DNA of 46,116 nt from contig QAXH01006314.1 of NCBI GenBank assembly GCA_004335635.1, forward strand, positions 63,767 to 109,882, in the 5' to 3' direction. Each line of letters begins with the position of its first letter. Within the stretch, counting starts at the first letter, position 1. The notes under the pieces were generated by a model that saw nothing but the letters and a program-made list of their open reading frames with translations, made no database searches and was not told the DNA's origin. Of the stretch, positions 13,001 to 24,473 are shown piece by piece. Source of the DNA: Chloromonas sp. AAM2. Its lineage: Eukaryota; Chlorophyta; Chlorophyceae; Chlamydomonadales; Chlamydomonadaceae. The position numbers and the translations under genes were made by a program.

Positions 13001-16000
13001 TCTCTGGCGATGAAGGTGGTGTGGTACTGGCCGCAGCTCACACGCTCAACCACCGCACCCTCCAGCAACTCAACCCTGTGTGCAACGCAAACAACGGCCA
13101 GCAGACTGAGTCATTGACATCCGAGTAAAGTTGTATGACCGAGTCAGGCTTCCATGCTGGTCCAACCCCACGCCATTGTACTGTTGCGCACCACATGCAC
13201 ATGCTCTGATGCCTCACACTCGTCCGCACATGATAGCATGATGAAGACTAGAGCATGCAGCCCATCGCTACTAGCTGGAAGCAGCACATTGAATTAATCA
13301 AATCTTCAGTGTTGCATGACTGTACATGACAGTTCATGGCACTGCGCTTGGCACATGCCACACATAGACTAGTCGCCCATAGTCTCACCTCTTGGGCAGG
13401 TCATGATCCAGTGTGTCTGCATGGCCCAGCGCGCCCCATGCGCCTAGGCCCCAGCTGTACACCTCGCCCTGCTCCAGCACTGCCACTGAGAAGCACATGC
13501 CGGCTGCCATGTGACGCACGCCCTGCACCAGCCAAGTGACATATACACATGTTGGCCACCAATTACTCCCCCACCATCAAGGCAACATTCTTCAACAACA
13601 TCATGCTGGCACAAACCAGGTGGCTGGGATGGCAACATTGGCATTGGTGCGGTGAAGCTGACAGCACCTTACGTGGACAGCACATTCCAGAGCCGAAACG
13701 GCATGATGGAATCAGTCATGTTTCAGTCAGTGTTCAGTGCGCGACACGTGAATGTGCAGTGCTTGATGCCTGACACAGGGAAATGGTCCAGCATGCACAC
13801 ATGCAAGGAGTGCGTTGCCGTACCTGCAGGGCCACCTCTACAGGCGCTAGCACCGCTGATGCATCGTCCAGCGCCTCCTGCTGCATGCCCTCATCCGATC
13901 CAGGCCTCACTTCACCACCATCCTGACCCAGAGCAGCACTGCGTGCCGTGCGGCCCAACCGACTCCTGGTGCCCATGCCATCCCTAGACGGTGCATGCCC
14001 CTCAAGCAGAGGGAGGTCGTTGGTGCCGTGGGTGGCGTCAGGCAATGAAAGAGGGAGGCGAGCAGCAGGTGCAAGGGCAGCATTCCTAAGCTCCAGGTGG
14101 CGGCTGAGCTCGCCTTCGTCCTGGCTAAACAGCCACTCCACAGCTATCTGTGGAAATGCATGCAGAAATCAACATTTGAAGGCAAATTCTCTGCGGCTGT
14201 GTTTGACGGCATGCTGAAGCGAACATGGCAGAGCCCAGGTCAGGGAAATCATGAATGCATGGGATGCGATGCAAGCTGTTTGCCTCTAGCCCACCCAGCA
14301 ATCCCGGACTTGCTTTGCCATAGAACCGTACGACTTGTGCCATCTTTGCCACTGACGCTGTTTGCACATTGAACTGTTCCACAAACCTGGTCAGGCATGT
14401 GCCATCCATCACCCCCTTGCACCCACCTCTACACCCCTGTAGCCGGTCTGCGCCAGGCACAGGTCAATCAAATCTGGTGCAATGCCCATACTGGCCATGA
14501 CGCCCTTCCAGGCCTGCAGCAATCCCGGGTCCACATCCGGAACTGGCACCTCGATAGCTGCATGTGCCGGCGATAGAGGTGCGGGATCTTGAGGGCCCGG
14601 TGACGGGGGCTCAAGCTCCGTCTCTAACACTACGCCACACTGCCCATGGCTGTTGCTGCCCCATGTGAACAGCTGCCCTGTTGTTGTTAGGGCCAGGGAG
14701 TGTGTATCTCCTGCTGCCAGACGTGTGATGGGTAAGCCCCACAGGCCTTCGATTGGTGTGGGTGTGGGGCGATCGTCAGTGTCACCCAAGCCTAGCTGCC
14801 CACGCTCGTTGGAACCCCATGCCAGAACCTGTGACTGAGCAGTGAGCGCGAGGGAATGGTGTGCGCCACAGACAAGCTGTGTGACACTGGTGCGTGCAAG
14901 GCTGGGCAGTAGCAGCGGTCGCCAAACCGTCTGTGGCGCGCCCATGCCCAGGCCGAGCTGACCCCGCTTGTTGTTGCCCCATGCGCAGACGCCACGGGAG
15001 CCTAATGCCACCGTGTGCTCTCCACCGCAGGCAACAGCCCTGCACACAGGAAAACGCCATAACGTTGCCCTAGACAATGCATTCGCAAACAGCTCTGCGT
15101 GCCAAGCTGGCGCACAGATGCAGAGTGATACCATCATGGGTGAGCAACCATAACTGAGACATCCCCTTCCCCCCCTGACATCAATCGGCATGTGCAACAT
15201 GCAGGTCCCAGCCAGTACAAGCCACGCACTTGTAAGTGCCTCCCGTGGTGCTCGACTTGACACGTGCAGGCCCTGGGTAGTAGGTCACTCGGCCTCTGTC
15301 CGCTGGATCAGGCTCCACCACCCCGCATTGGCCCTGACTGTTCAAGCCCCACGTGTAGAGCTTGCCCTGTGACGTGATTGCAGCTGCATGGAAGCTGCCA
15401 AGGCTGATGAACGCCCAGCTGTTGTCACCGGCAACGCTCTGTGGCTGTGGGGTGGGAACAGGTCTGTGATGGCTGATTGGCCGCACTCCGCTGCCAAGCT
15501 GCCCAAATCTTGCCTCACCTGGAAACAGAGCAGGCAGAGGACAAGTGAAGCCAAACAACATGCTGGTTGGTAGCTGATAGTTAGACTTGCTCAGCATGCA
15601 AGTTGGATAGTCGCTGCATGTGTAACCATGCCCATGGGGACCGTCCCGAGGTGGCAGTAGCAGCGTGCATGTAAACCACCAAACCACCCAGTGCAGCAAG
15701 CCGCACTCAGCCCAGCGCGTGCAGTCCTTAAATAACGTATTGTGCGGCCAGTTGCTGGCCAAGTAAAGCCTTCGGCCAACGTGATGACAACTCACCGCAT
15801 AGATACGCGTTGTTTTGCAGGTCCGTTGTCAACAGCGGCGCCCGAGGCGACACCGCATACGAGTCCTCGTCACCCACAACCTGCGAGAGGGCATGATTGC
15901 AGTGCTGGAGACTACGATGGCGTTTTCATCATGCCAAGCCTGCCGGCTCGCCTCCCCACCTTGAGGCACGAGGTGCCTCGTGTCTTGACATCTTTCAGGC

Positions 16001-16181
16001 CTACGGCAAGGCACAAGTCGCCTACTCCAGATGAGCTGCTGGCCGGCTTGCCGGCAGAGGTGTGCATTGAAACGTCCAGTGCGAGCCCTTCAGGCTGGAA
16101 GGCTAGACAAATGCGGGGTATATCGAATGACGCATTCTTCAAAGTAGGTAAGGATTGTAATGGCCCAGTTGGACGTTGCAA
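3217..16181 (-). CDS. HERC-like E3 ubiquitin ligase (RCC1 propeller, UBA, HECT)
   Basis: A HECT-type E3 takes ubiquitin from an E2 onto its own cysteine and passes it to a substrate. I assembled 25 exons whose phases all agree, giving 6024 nt and 2007 residues: 16181-15960, 15880-15796, 15518-15230, 15039-14427, 14147-13824, 13522-13389, 13075-12987, 12771-12180, 11899-11447, 11151-11064, 10792-10712, 10408-10298, 10013-9930, 9652-9522, 9213-8085, 7806-7315, 7096-6986, 6515-6355, 6101-5981, 5507-5427, 5119-4996, 4678-4542, 4228-4109, 3759-3652, 3360-3217. The N-terminal third is seven RCC1-type blades with a UBA inserted. The linker contains HERC-like segments ([32 protein letters not shown]) around Ser/Pro- and Gly/Glu-rich stretches. 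Residues from about 1640 are a full HECT domain. The RCC1 and HECT halves join in phase at 12180/11899, so this is one gene. Small animal HERCs are about 1000 residues; the extra length is mostly low complexity. The start ATG (16181) and the first intron are the least certain parts. Confidence 0.9.
12180..15880 (-). other. RCC1-like beta-propeller block of the HERC-like ligase
   Basis: Seven blades can be counted by the repeated pattern of a Gly-His core followed by a W/CG...GQLG turn. They are [100 protein letters not shown]; and [19 protein letters not shown] final strand, [12 protein letters not shown], could close the ring. Blade boundaries fall near exon junctions, and each junction restores the repeat motif, which supports the splice choices. 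Between blades 5 and 6 lies a UBA domain plus about 95 polar residues. Between blade 7 and the closing strand lies about 140 residues of Gly/Ser/Asp-rich sequence. In the RCC1 family such propellers bind small GTPases, chromatin or other partners; the partner here is unknown. Confidence 0.9.
14106..14525 (-). other. UBA domain inserted in the RCC1 propeller
   Basis: The end of exon 4 and the start of exon 5 (joined 14427 to 14147, phase 0) encode about 46 residues matching the UBA three-helix pattern. The first helix carries MASMGI in place of the usual MGF loop, the middle helix is [11 protein letters not shown], and the last helix is [11 protein letters not shown], the typical VE-A-WL signature. 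UBA domains bind ubiquitin or polyubiquitin. Plant UPL1/2 HECT ligases carry a UBA, but I know of none set between RCC1 blades. Binding is inferred from the family; the fold match is by eye. Confidence 0.8.
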
Positions 16182-16480
16182 AGCCTTCTCAAGAGGCGAT
16201 GCAACAACCTTGGCACCTCAGCGATAACTGTTGCTAAGCGCTTGTTCGCTGGTTAGCGAAATTACACGTGGAGGTGCTGGAAGAAGGGGCACTTTCAGTT
16301 GATTTGCAAGGTCAGTTTCTTTGTGACGGTTGTTTGTTGAAGTTTGCCTGCCCAATTCCTGCGCCATTCGTTGGAGACGCTGACTTGCACACCTTGTGAA
16401 CCAGCAGTGGCGCCTTACAGGGCGCAAGTCAGCTCATACTCAGCCTTACCTGCCAGCTTCTGTGTGTCCTCTCCTCCACC
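16182..16480. promoter_or_regulatory. Divergent intergenic region shared by the HERC-like ligase and alpha-SNAP
   Basis: Only 299 bases separate the two start codons, which point away from each other. No TATA box is obvious at a conventional distance from either ATG. The alpha-SNAP start sits in a favourable context (CCTCCACC before ATG). Promoter function is inferred from position only; 5' UTRs must also fit in this space unless they contain further introns. Confidence 0.5.
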
Positions 16481-18374
16481 ATGTCGGACGCCATCGCCAA
16501 AGCAGACGACTTCAAGAAGCAGGTACCGTGTTGTTATGCGGGCATGGGAGCTGGGGGAGTTTAGTTTTGCAAACCCTCGGCTGGCTCGTCGCGCAGGCCG
16601 AGAAGAAGCTCAAAGGATTTGGGTTTTTCGGCAATAAGCACGAGGATGCGGCTGAACTGTTCGAGAAGGCTGCAAACAATTACAAGCTGGCGAAATGCTG
16701 GACTGATGCCGCTGATGCCTACTCCAAGCTTGCCGAGTGCCATCTGAAGTGCGAGAGCAAGCATGAAGCAGCCAGTGCATTCGTGGAGGCAGCCAAGGTG
16801 GCCGCCAAGGGCAACCCACAGCAATCAACGGAGCTGTTGCACAAAGCGGTCAGCTTATACACAGACATGGGCCGGCTGAACATGGCTGCCAGGCAGCTTA
16901 AGGAGATTGCAGAGGTCAATGAAAAGTCTGGTCTCAAGGAGGAGGCCATTTCATTCTATGAAAGGGCAGCGGATCTGCTGGAGACCGAGGGCAGCACGTC
17001 TGATGCCACCAAGTGCAAGTGCGTGCAGGGTTGTGCACATGCCAAGCGCTGTCAGCAAGCAGGATTGGCCCTGGCATAGATCAGAGCTTGATAGTATGCT
17101 TGCTACACAAAGTCTGCCTTGCCAGCCATGATCACTCATGTCAGCTGAGTCGGTGCATGTGCATCAAACAACTTGCTGCTTTGCTGGTCGGCTGTCTCAT
17201 TTAATAGGCTGGTTTTCGCTCCCTGCTGTCTGTTCCATTCTGCTCAGGCTCAAGATTGCCGAGTTCTGTGCCGAGTTGGGCAAGTATTCCAGGGCTGTAG
17301 AACTTTACGAGGAGGCAGCCAAGAGAGCGGTGGAGAACAACCTGCTCAAGTTCTCTGCACGTGGCTACTTGGCAAATGCAGGTAGGCTTCTTCACCAAGG
17401 TGGCGCGCATGCTCTTTTGCCTTAAGTTTGGAGGCACCGAATGTGCCTGTGTTCGCATGATTGAAAGACTGTGGGCATGTGATATGTTGCCCAGGCATAT
17501 GCAGCCCAGTTGCCCAGTTGCCCAGTTGCAAAATGCACCCTTTCTGTCCAAAGGTATAAAGCTGCCGGCCAGACACAACCTTTCCCCAGCATCTGGTGGC
17601 CAATCCAAGCACACGTGTGGCAGAGCGACGGTTTACATAACAAGCCCGACGCATTCCAGCACTGTGACATGCATGCTGTGTTCAGGCATCTGTGGTCTTT
17701 GCTACTTGAGTGTTAAGGAGATTCAGGCCAAGATTGAAAAGTACCGGGACATTGACCTGCAGTTCCAGGGCAGCAGGGAGGACATGCTCTTGCAGGTGAG
17801 CACTGAGCAGGGCAATCTAAGCCAGGGTTTGATGGCAGATAGACGTTCATGTAAAGCACTACAGGGGTGGCTGTAAAGATTAGAGTATGTCCCAACAGTG
17901 CACCACCATTGCGGTGAGGGTGATCGCCTGTGGGCGACGGCTGTTGTGGATTGTGGCAATCAACTGGCAGGCTCTACTCTCTTGTTTTTCTACAGCTGTT
18001 TGGTAGGTGATGCTTTGGCGGCTGCTACAGGCCCTGGCTGCAAAGATAGGGTATGCATGTTTCATCGGGAATCAGCTGTTCGACATTATGATCTGCCGCC
18101 ATGTGCAGGCTGCTGTTGCCATGTGATCAGAGCAATCTCTGCCTTGTGATCACGTTCCACTTCAATTCATGTGCAGGGCCTGCATGATGCCTTCGAGTCG
18201 GGTGACGACGCCATGTTCGCCACACATCTGTCCGAGTATGACAGCGTGATTCGCCTGGACGCCTGGAAGACCAAGATCCTGTTGGCGGCTAAGCGTCGGT
18301 TGCAGGACATGCAGCTAGGCGTCGGGGGCGGGGGCGGTGACGATGATCAGGAGGATGAAGATGATCTCACCTAA
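16481..18374 (+). CDS. Alpha-SNAP (soluble NSF attachment protein)
   Basis: Alpha-SNAP coats the SNARE complex and recruits and activates NSF so that SNAREs are disassembled after membrane fusion. It acts at cytosolic faces of secretory membranes. Five exons (16481-16522, 16597-17018, 17248-17381, 17686-17795, 18177-18374) join in phase to 301 residues, close to the usual 290-300. The TPR-like helical repeats follow the family closely: KKLKGFGFFGNKHEDAAELF at the start, then AAELFEKAANNYKLAKCW, AAVSLYTDMGR-type helices, YSRAVELYEEAAKRA, EKYRDIDLQFQGSRED and EYDSVIRLDAWKTKILL. The tail is Gly-rich, then acidic, and ends in DDLT; the penultimate Leu is the position known to matter for NSF stimulation in animal alpha-SNAP. 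The ATG gives the family N-terminus directly. I see no defect. Confidence 0.95.
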
Positions 18375-20033
18375 GCCTACTGATGACATTCATATCAGCC
18401 GTTGGGTTGCAGGTTTATTTGAAGCAACAAGCTCTGCTGCTTGTTTGACGTACTGGAGCAGTGGTCGCACACAAGCAAACCAAACCCTGTCCTCGCTTCG
18501 CACTGTCAGTCCTGTTGTCCTGTTGTTAATGCGAGCCAATCAAACAATATGAAACCCGTTGCAAGCCAATGGCTTTTGTTTTGGTGCCTCAGTTGGGCAC
18601 AAGGCCGGCCAAATGACTTATGACTTGCGTCCTCAGCCAGGTTGTGCGTGCATTAAGAAGCTGTAGCCGCAGGTGACTCCGCTGCTGTGCGTTCGTTTAT
18701 GCCCACGTGGTGTGTGCTGAGAGGACCTCACTTCTATGTGCCATACCAGACATGTGATGTTCAGGTGTTTTGGAGCAATTCATGCAAGATGAGCAGAATT
18801 TGGTGACTTAGTAAGTCAAGTATGCCAGCATCCATGTGCTGGGATTGATCTGGCATGCTTTGACTGGGATGACCCGCAAGCCAGACAAGGCAAGCAATGA
18901 CGTCAAACTGATTGTTACAGTGTAGGCTGAGTTTATCGAGTTCAAAGCCTCAACACCCGAGACGGATGACCATGCACCTGAAAAACTGCCCACCACCTGA
19001 TGGTTTCCACACCCACGTGGCTCAAGGCAACAGGCCACCTTGCAACAGTGCCGCAGTGTATCAAGAAAGATAAGAAAAGGCAAGAAGCTGGCATCGTCCA
19101 GTGCAGCTGATGCTGTCCAGAATTGGTGACAATCAACGTTGAGGCATATTTTCAGGTCCCGTTTGGGTCTAACGAGGTTTGCAGTCAGGATAGCACCTCG
19201 AGGGGTTGGCCACCACCATTACTATCCTGGTGTGTCGCAATCCCCTTCACTTGTAGGTTGGACGGGTTGGAGTCCCTCCTCTCTCTGGTCTGCGTTTGTT
19301 TATCGTCAGCCCGTTCGATTGGTCACTTTCAAAGCATCTGCAACAATCACACAGCACCTGATTCCTGCGTTTTCCTGCGCCCCAGGACGCAAACCAGCCC
19401 CAACAAAAGTAAATTAAGCAAAATGTTACGGCGGAGCTGTGCTTGCTTAAGCCAAGCGGCGTTCTGTGTTTAGCCGTGCCACAAACAGCGAAATTTAAGT
19501 TGTCTGCTCAGATCAGTCTGGATCTGCGCCTAGCCTTGATCTGATCTCCTGGTGCCCACGCCTAGCCTGCTGCTGGCCATTTGATCAGGTAGCCAGAGGC
19601 CCGATAACAACAAGCCGAGGCCAGCTTCAAGCCAAGGTGCAGCAAGTGCTTACAATGCTCTCAATGCTCCAAGCCGCTTGTGAATACCTTGGCCTGCACA
19701 CAGCATGCCACAATTCAGATCAACAGCTCCGTCCTTGTTTTGTCGGTTGCAAACCACAATGACCATGTGCCACGCTTGGTAGCCTGAATGCCTCACCTTA
19801 GCGGAGGCCATGCACACTGTGACGCGTTTGCCTTGCATTGCTACCGAGTTAAGTGGCACGCCTTTGTATAATGCCAATGCCAGTAGCCCGTGTGTGCCAG
19901 TTGAACAGTTGCTATTATGTCACGCGGGATGCCTTGGTATAACACGTTGAGGCGCCTGGCTGAAACAGCCTGCATGTGCACCTTGCTCAGTTGCCACAGG
20001 TGTTGCCTGCCTGAAAATACCACACCCTCTTCC
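18375..20033. other. Intergenic region, alpha-SNAP 3' flank
   Basis: The two flanking genes converge here. No exon with family similarity was found. An alternative last exon of the thioesterase could fall at 19841-20012 on the minus strand, where an open frame follows a plausible acceptor, but nothing in its translation is recognisable. Otherwise I see nothing in this stretch. Confidence 0.5.
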
Positions 20034-22702
20034 TTATGCAGGGGTGCACTCACCAGTGGCCAGAAGCTTGAGTGTGGGGCCGCTCTCATCCAGCGTTTCT
20101 GGCCCTGACGCACGGTCTGCGTCCTCTTGCAAGTAGACATGTGTCTCGATCTGCACGCGTGCAACAACACATGCCTGGCGGGTGAGGAGGAGAAGCAGCA
20201 TGGACACGGAGGGCGCAGGAGCAAGGTGAGGGGTGGGACACAGCACAAGGGGAAATTGCACTGCAGGCCCATATATGGCCGTCACATCCGCACTTCCGCC
20301 AGCAAACGCAAGGCAGATCTTTGAATCTCCCAAGGCATATCCAGGTTGCCGTGGGGCGGACATCCCAAAGCAAACTGCATAAAACACAGCGTGCTTGGCC
20401 TGTCTGGCAGCAACACAGCGGCTGAGTCGCCCGCTGTGTACGTTCACCTTTGTAGGCTGGCGGTGGATGATGTGTCGATCAGCCCCAGGGTTTGAACATA
20501 ACGACGTCCAATACGACTGACGTCTGGTGTAACAGCGGCCAAAACAAACCGCCATGCTCACCTCCACGTATGCCTTGCCCGTTAATCCGGCGTCCTTGAG
20601 CGCCACCACCTGACTGCGCAGGAGCAGCGGCACACCGGGGGGCGTGGGCTCCTTGAAGCTGACCTGCAGGGAAGCAGGGAGCCAGAGGGGCACACAGCAG
20701 CTGGCTTGTGCATTCACACGCCAGGGGTGCTGTGCGAGAGGACTACACGTGCGTATCAGTGTTCAGTGTCAACCTACAGGTCCAGAGATGGGGGAAGAAG
20801 ACAGCTCGACTTTGCCCCTGTGATCACGATCTACAGCATCAAACATAGCTTGTTGTCTGCCAGTTCCTTGTCAGGTGGTTGATGCTCCTAGTGGAGCACG
20901 TTGTGTGCGGTGTGGCTCACATAGATGGAGGCTGTGAGGGTGAGGGGCGGTCTAGGCAGGCAGGCCTTGTCCATCAACGCAATCGCGGCTGTCCACTGCA
21001 CAGGGCAGGAAAGGTTCAGAAGTAGGATCAGTGTTGTTACGCTGTGTGCATGGAACACTGCTAGACGCCTTTAAGGTAATCCAAGCTAATGTAAGCAGCA
21101 CGTTTGGCCCGGCCAGTATGCTTGCAGCCATCAAACCCCTCACAGCGTCCCTTGCCTGCTACAGCAGACGAATGCATATGCAGAGCAAGGCAAGCAGTGC
21201 AGTACTAAAGATGGACTCTAGTGGGTGCATAACACGAGACCATGCAAAGCTTCATGCCCAGGTGCGCTGTATGCGTGGTGAGGCTGAGGGAGCTGGTGTG
21301 CTTGCACTCACGTTTCCGTGGCAGTCCAGCAGGGCCGACACGATGCCCCCGTTGACGATGCCCTGCGCAGCCAGGCAACCAGGCCGTCAGAACGCGCAAG
21401 CACACAAGTGCCACCAGGTGTAGAAGGAAACTTGAGGACATTCAAATATAAAGCCACGCAGTCTCTTAGATGCAAACACTAGGTGTGGATGGCATATGCA
21501 CACACGACTCTGGCCGTTGCTAAATCCCCCTCGCACCCACTAGTGGACGTGCATGTGTGGCACTTGTTGCAGCCTTGCAGGCCAGGCAGTCCAGTTCCCC
21601 CTCCAGGCAATTGCTGTGAGCGTCAAGTGCTGCGCAGAAGTATGCTGAGCATGACCCACCGGAAATGCACAGTATCTGGGTGAAACTGTCACAACTGCCT
21701 CCAAGCCATTTTTGATGCGTCTGCTTTTTAACTGGAGACCATCTGGGTTCGCAGGACCTGCATTGCAGAGCAAACATGAGAATGGGGGTTGAGCCAGGGG
21801 ATGGTGACTGCCAGGCCCCCGCCAATGCCTGGCGCCTGGTAGACGCACCACAAAATGCAGACACCACATTAGACCTGGTTTGGCTAGATGTGGCTGGATT
21901 TGCCTGATTGTGACGCAACCAGACTGCCAAATGCCTTCAGCTTGCTAAAAATGCACTGTCGGTCAGTGCCTTACGGATGGAATCAACTGGCTATGGCATC
22001 CGTGGTGACCATCATGGTTATCCAGCCATCCCACCATGCTTCACAAGCACAATTCATTAACGATCCATGCTTTAAAAGCACCTTGGCATTACAGCCACCG
22101 TGTCTTGCGTCTGTGAGGTGTGCAGTGTTGCTCACCGCAGCCAAAGCAGACGCTCCCTGGTGTGTATGCCTCTTGCACACACAACTCCTCACCAACTGGT
22201 GTGATCACACCTGCTTCCACCTGAGAGCAAGATGCCATGAGTACAATCACGGGCAAACGACCAAGGGTGGGTAGAATGCACGTATTGCAACAGGGACCTT
22301 TCAGGGCCTGCCTGACAGGGTGCAGCTTTACAGGCCATGCTGTTCAGCACGCCTGCACACTTTGAAGCAATCATCTTTGCTCGTGAGCTCATAAAAGACC
22401 ATACAGGTATCACACGATTACCCAGATCACGCACCGCAGGGTGTAAGGGACTGTTGCATGGGTTGATGCGACTGGGCAGCTTTGAAACCAAAGCCTGCCA
22501 TTGGATCTTGGGGTCGTGCTCCTCGCGATTGCAAGAGGTGGTGGACACCCAGGCGTGCTGTTGCCCGCAACCTTGGAGGCTGTGGGTATGCTGCCCCAAG
22601 CATGGTGACAAATTCACCTGCTGTACCCCAGAAGAGCATGAAGGATATTCTCGCAACCCATGAGCTGGAATGCAAGTGAAGGGCCGCACAACGGTGGAAC
22701 AC
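20034..22702 (-). CDS. PaaI/4HBT-family hotdog-fold thioesterase
   Basis: Hotdog thioesterases hydrolyse acyl-CoA or related thioesters. Core exons join in phase: 22210-22136, 21757-21660, 21362-21312, 20995-20921, 20663-20562, and 20150 to either 20054 (strong GTGAGT donor) or an in-frame stop at 20034. They give VCFGCGPANPDGLQLKSRR, then AFPGIVNGGIVSALLDCHGN, WTAAIALMDK, LTASIYVSFKEPTPPG and GPTLKLLATGE. The order CFGCG...NP-GL, GIVNGG---LLD-HG and the VSF--PTP strand is typical of the PaaI-like subgroup; the GG----LLD-HG segment holds the usual active-site helix. An upstream exon, 22702-22435, ends in the required phase and would add about 89 residues, possibly an organelle-targeting extension. 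That exon is weakly supported. Read to 20034, the model is 261 residues. Substrate unknown. Confidence 0.8.
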
Positions 22703-23607
22703 AACTGATGTTGCTGCTTCAGCAATGCTGATGCAAAACAGCGCAACATCCTAGGACAAGGGTTTAGAGGCCCTGCTCTGACAGGATTCACAAACTGAAC
22801 ACAATCCAGCGAAAAACACGCTTGAGGTTGTGTACTTCTTTTTTATATGCGTTCGAGCCGCAACGCAAAAATTTGCAGATCGCAAGGTGAGTCCGGCATG
22901 GCTTCCGTTTCGATACACGTGCTTCCGAAGTAGCTCGATGTATGGTCGCTGTGCACAGTATCGTCTGGAAGCCTGCAATCAGTCCAACTAATATATGATG
23001 CCAAGTTCTCACCATGAGCCATGGGCGAGTTCCGGCCGTGCAGTCATGGACATGTTTCACAGCCTCCCACACCCACTTGCACTTTGCATACATGCTACAT
23101 ACTGCAGCCATGCAGAGGCAAACCCACCAGTGAGGTGGGTGTGCGTGGCATGTGGAGAGCGCAGATTAGCAGGCAAGGGCAGGTAAGGGCTGGCTAGCGC
23201 TTGTGTTAAGATTTCTGTGGTGGAAGGCTGTGGTTGTGACGTGGACACCCATACTGCCGACCAACTCCTTCTCCTTACATGTGGGACTTGCTTCATGTAA
23301 AGAATCTGTCAGGGTGGAATCTGTACAGGGTTCGGCTGATCGTCGTTGACAATATATAAGCCATATATTCACAAGAGGGGAGGGATTCCAACCAATCATT
23401 GCTTCTCAGGCAAACGAAACTAGAGCATAGAGACGTCACACAAGTAGACGTGTATCACACAAGGAAATCTTGATAAATGCCAGTGTCAAAACCTGGCGTG
23501 AATTGATCATCATTAAGAGGAATTGATCATCATCGCAAGCTAGGCTGCAACTGGTTATGGCGTCACAGTCAGTATAGTAAACGCAACATCAGCAATATAG
23601 TCTCAGT

Positions 23608-23630
23608 AAGGTCTCTTTAAGGTGGACCCC
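23608..23630 (+). repeat. 23-base direct repeat, left member
   Basis: AAGGTCTCTTTAAGGTGGAC plus CCC, repeated exactly at 24451-24473; the preceding TCTCA is also shared. Confidence 0.85.
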
Positions 23631-24087
23631 ACTGTCTAGTGATCCAACTGGTGCCAAAGAATCACCTGGGACTTGATCAGCGGTGTTGAATCAACCCCGA
23701 TGATTCTGGTTATTTCAGCTGGCAGCTTAAAACGTGTCCCTGAGCTCTCCTGTGCAGCTGTAATGGCTTTGCCACTGACTCCTGGTGGGACGCCTCCGTG
23801 CGCAACACACGAGTTTGCTCAAGAGAGTGAAGCAGCTGGAACACTTGGTGGCGACTTACATTACCGACTTCTGAGGCATTCCGGTCAGACGGGTCACACA
23901 TCCATTTGTCTTTTGACGCTGTAGTTCCTGTCTCCTGGTTTGCTGTCCCAGAAGTGGCAATGCACCGTCTACCACAACAACGGTGATGTTCACCCCGCTG
24001 TTCACCCCGTGTGCGGTGCACACACACACATATGTTTTACTGACACACAATGGTTGCTGGCGGTAATACAGGCCTATTCACACAAAC

Positions 24088-24120
24088 TGTCCCAGAACTG
24101 GCAAGCTTTTTTTTTTTTGC
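24088..24120 (+). repeat. Dispersed CCCAGAACTGGC motif, copy 2
   Basis: CTGTCCCAGAACTGGCAAGC followed by twelve T. Confidence 0.85.
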
Positions 24121-24450
24121 TGGGCTATACTGGGCTATACTGGGCACAGGTGTGAGGAACATTTTCAATGTCAAGGTAGCTGTCTGCTGTCTGACTACGC
24201 TCAGGCTGAATCAACTGTGGCCGGTTGATTTCCCGTTAATTCTAATGCAGTTGAATTCCAGCAGTCGGTGACACTCAGTTGACCAGCTGTAATCCAGTTG
24301 AAACCTCAGTTGTTATCAGTTGTTTCATCTGGCAGTTGGTTCGACAAGGTTGATTCAACCACAGATCAAGCCAGTTGAGTTTAGTAGGTAAACGGTGCCT
24401 GTTCGTCAAACATGTCATGTCAGCAAGGGCCATTGTCCGTCTGGTCTCAA

Positions 24451-24473
24451 CAAGGTCTCTTTAAGGTGGACCC
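24451..24473 (+). repeat. 23-base direct repeat, right member (overlaps dCMP deaminase stop)
   Basis: Exact copy of 23608-23630. The complement encodes the last residues and TAA of the dCMP deaminase, so the other member, 843 bases away, looks like a copy of the end of its coding sequence. Confidence 0.85.

Larger units (their letters stand above)
22703..24460. other. Intergenic region with short repeats
   Basis: Between the deaminase stop and the thioesterase no exon was recognised. Small repeats are visible: two copies of a GAATTGATCATCAT-like unit near 23502-23535, a doubled GGGCTATACT at about 24121-24140, and a stretch at 24245-24385 rich in CAGTTG or its close variants. There is also one copy of the dispersed CCCAGAACTGGC motif at 24088-24120, followed by twelve T, and one member of the long direct repeat pair at 23608-23630. 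Confidence 0.55.
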
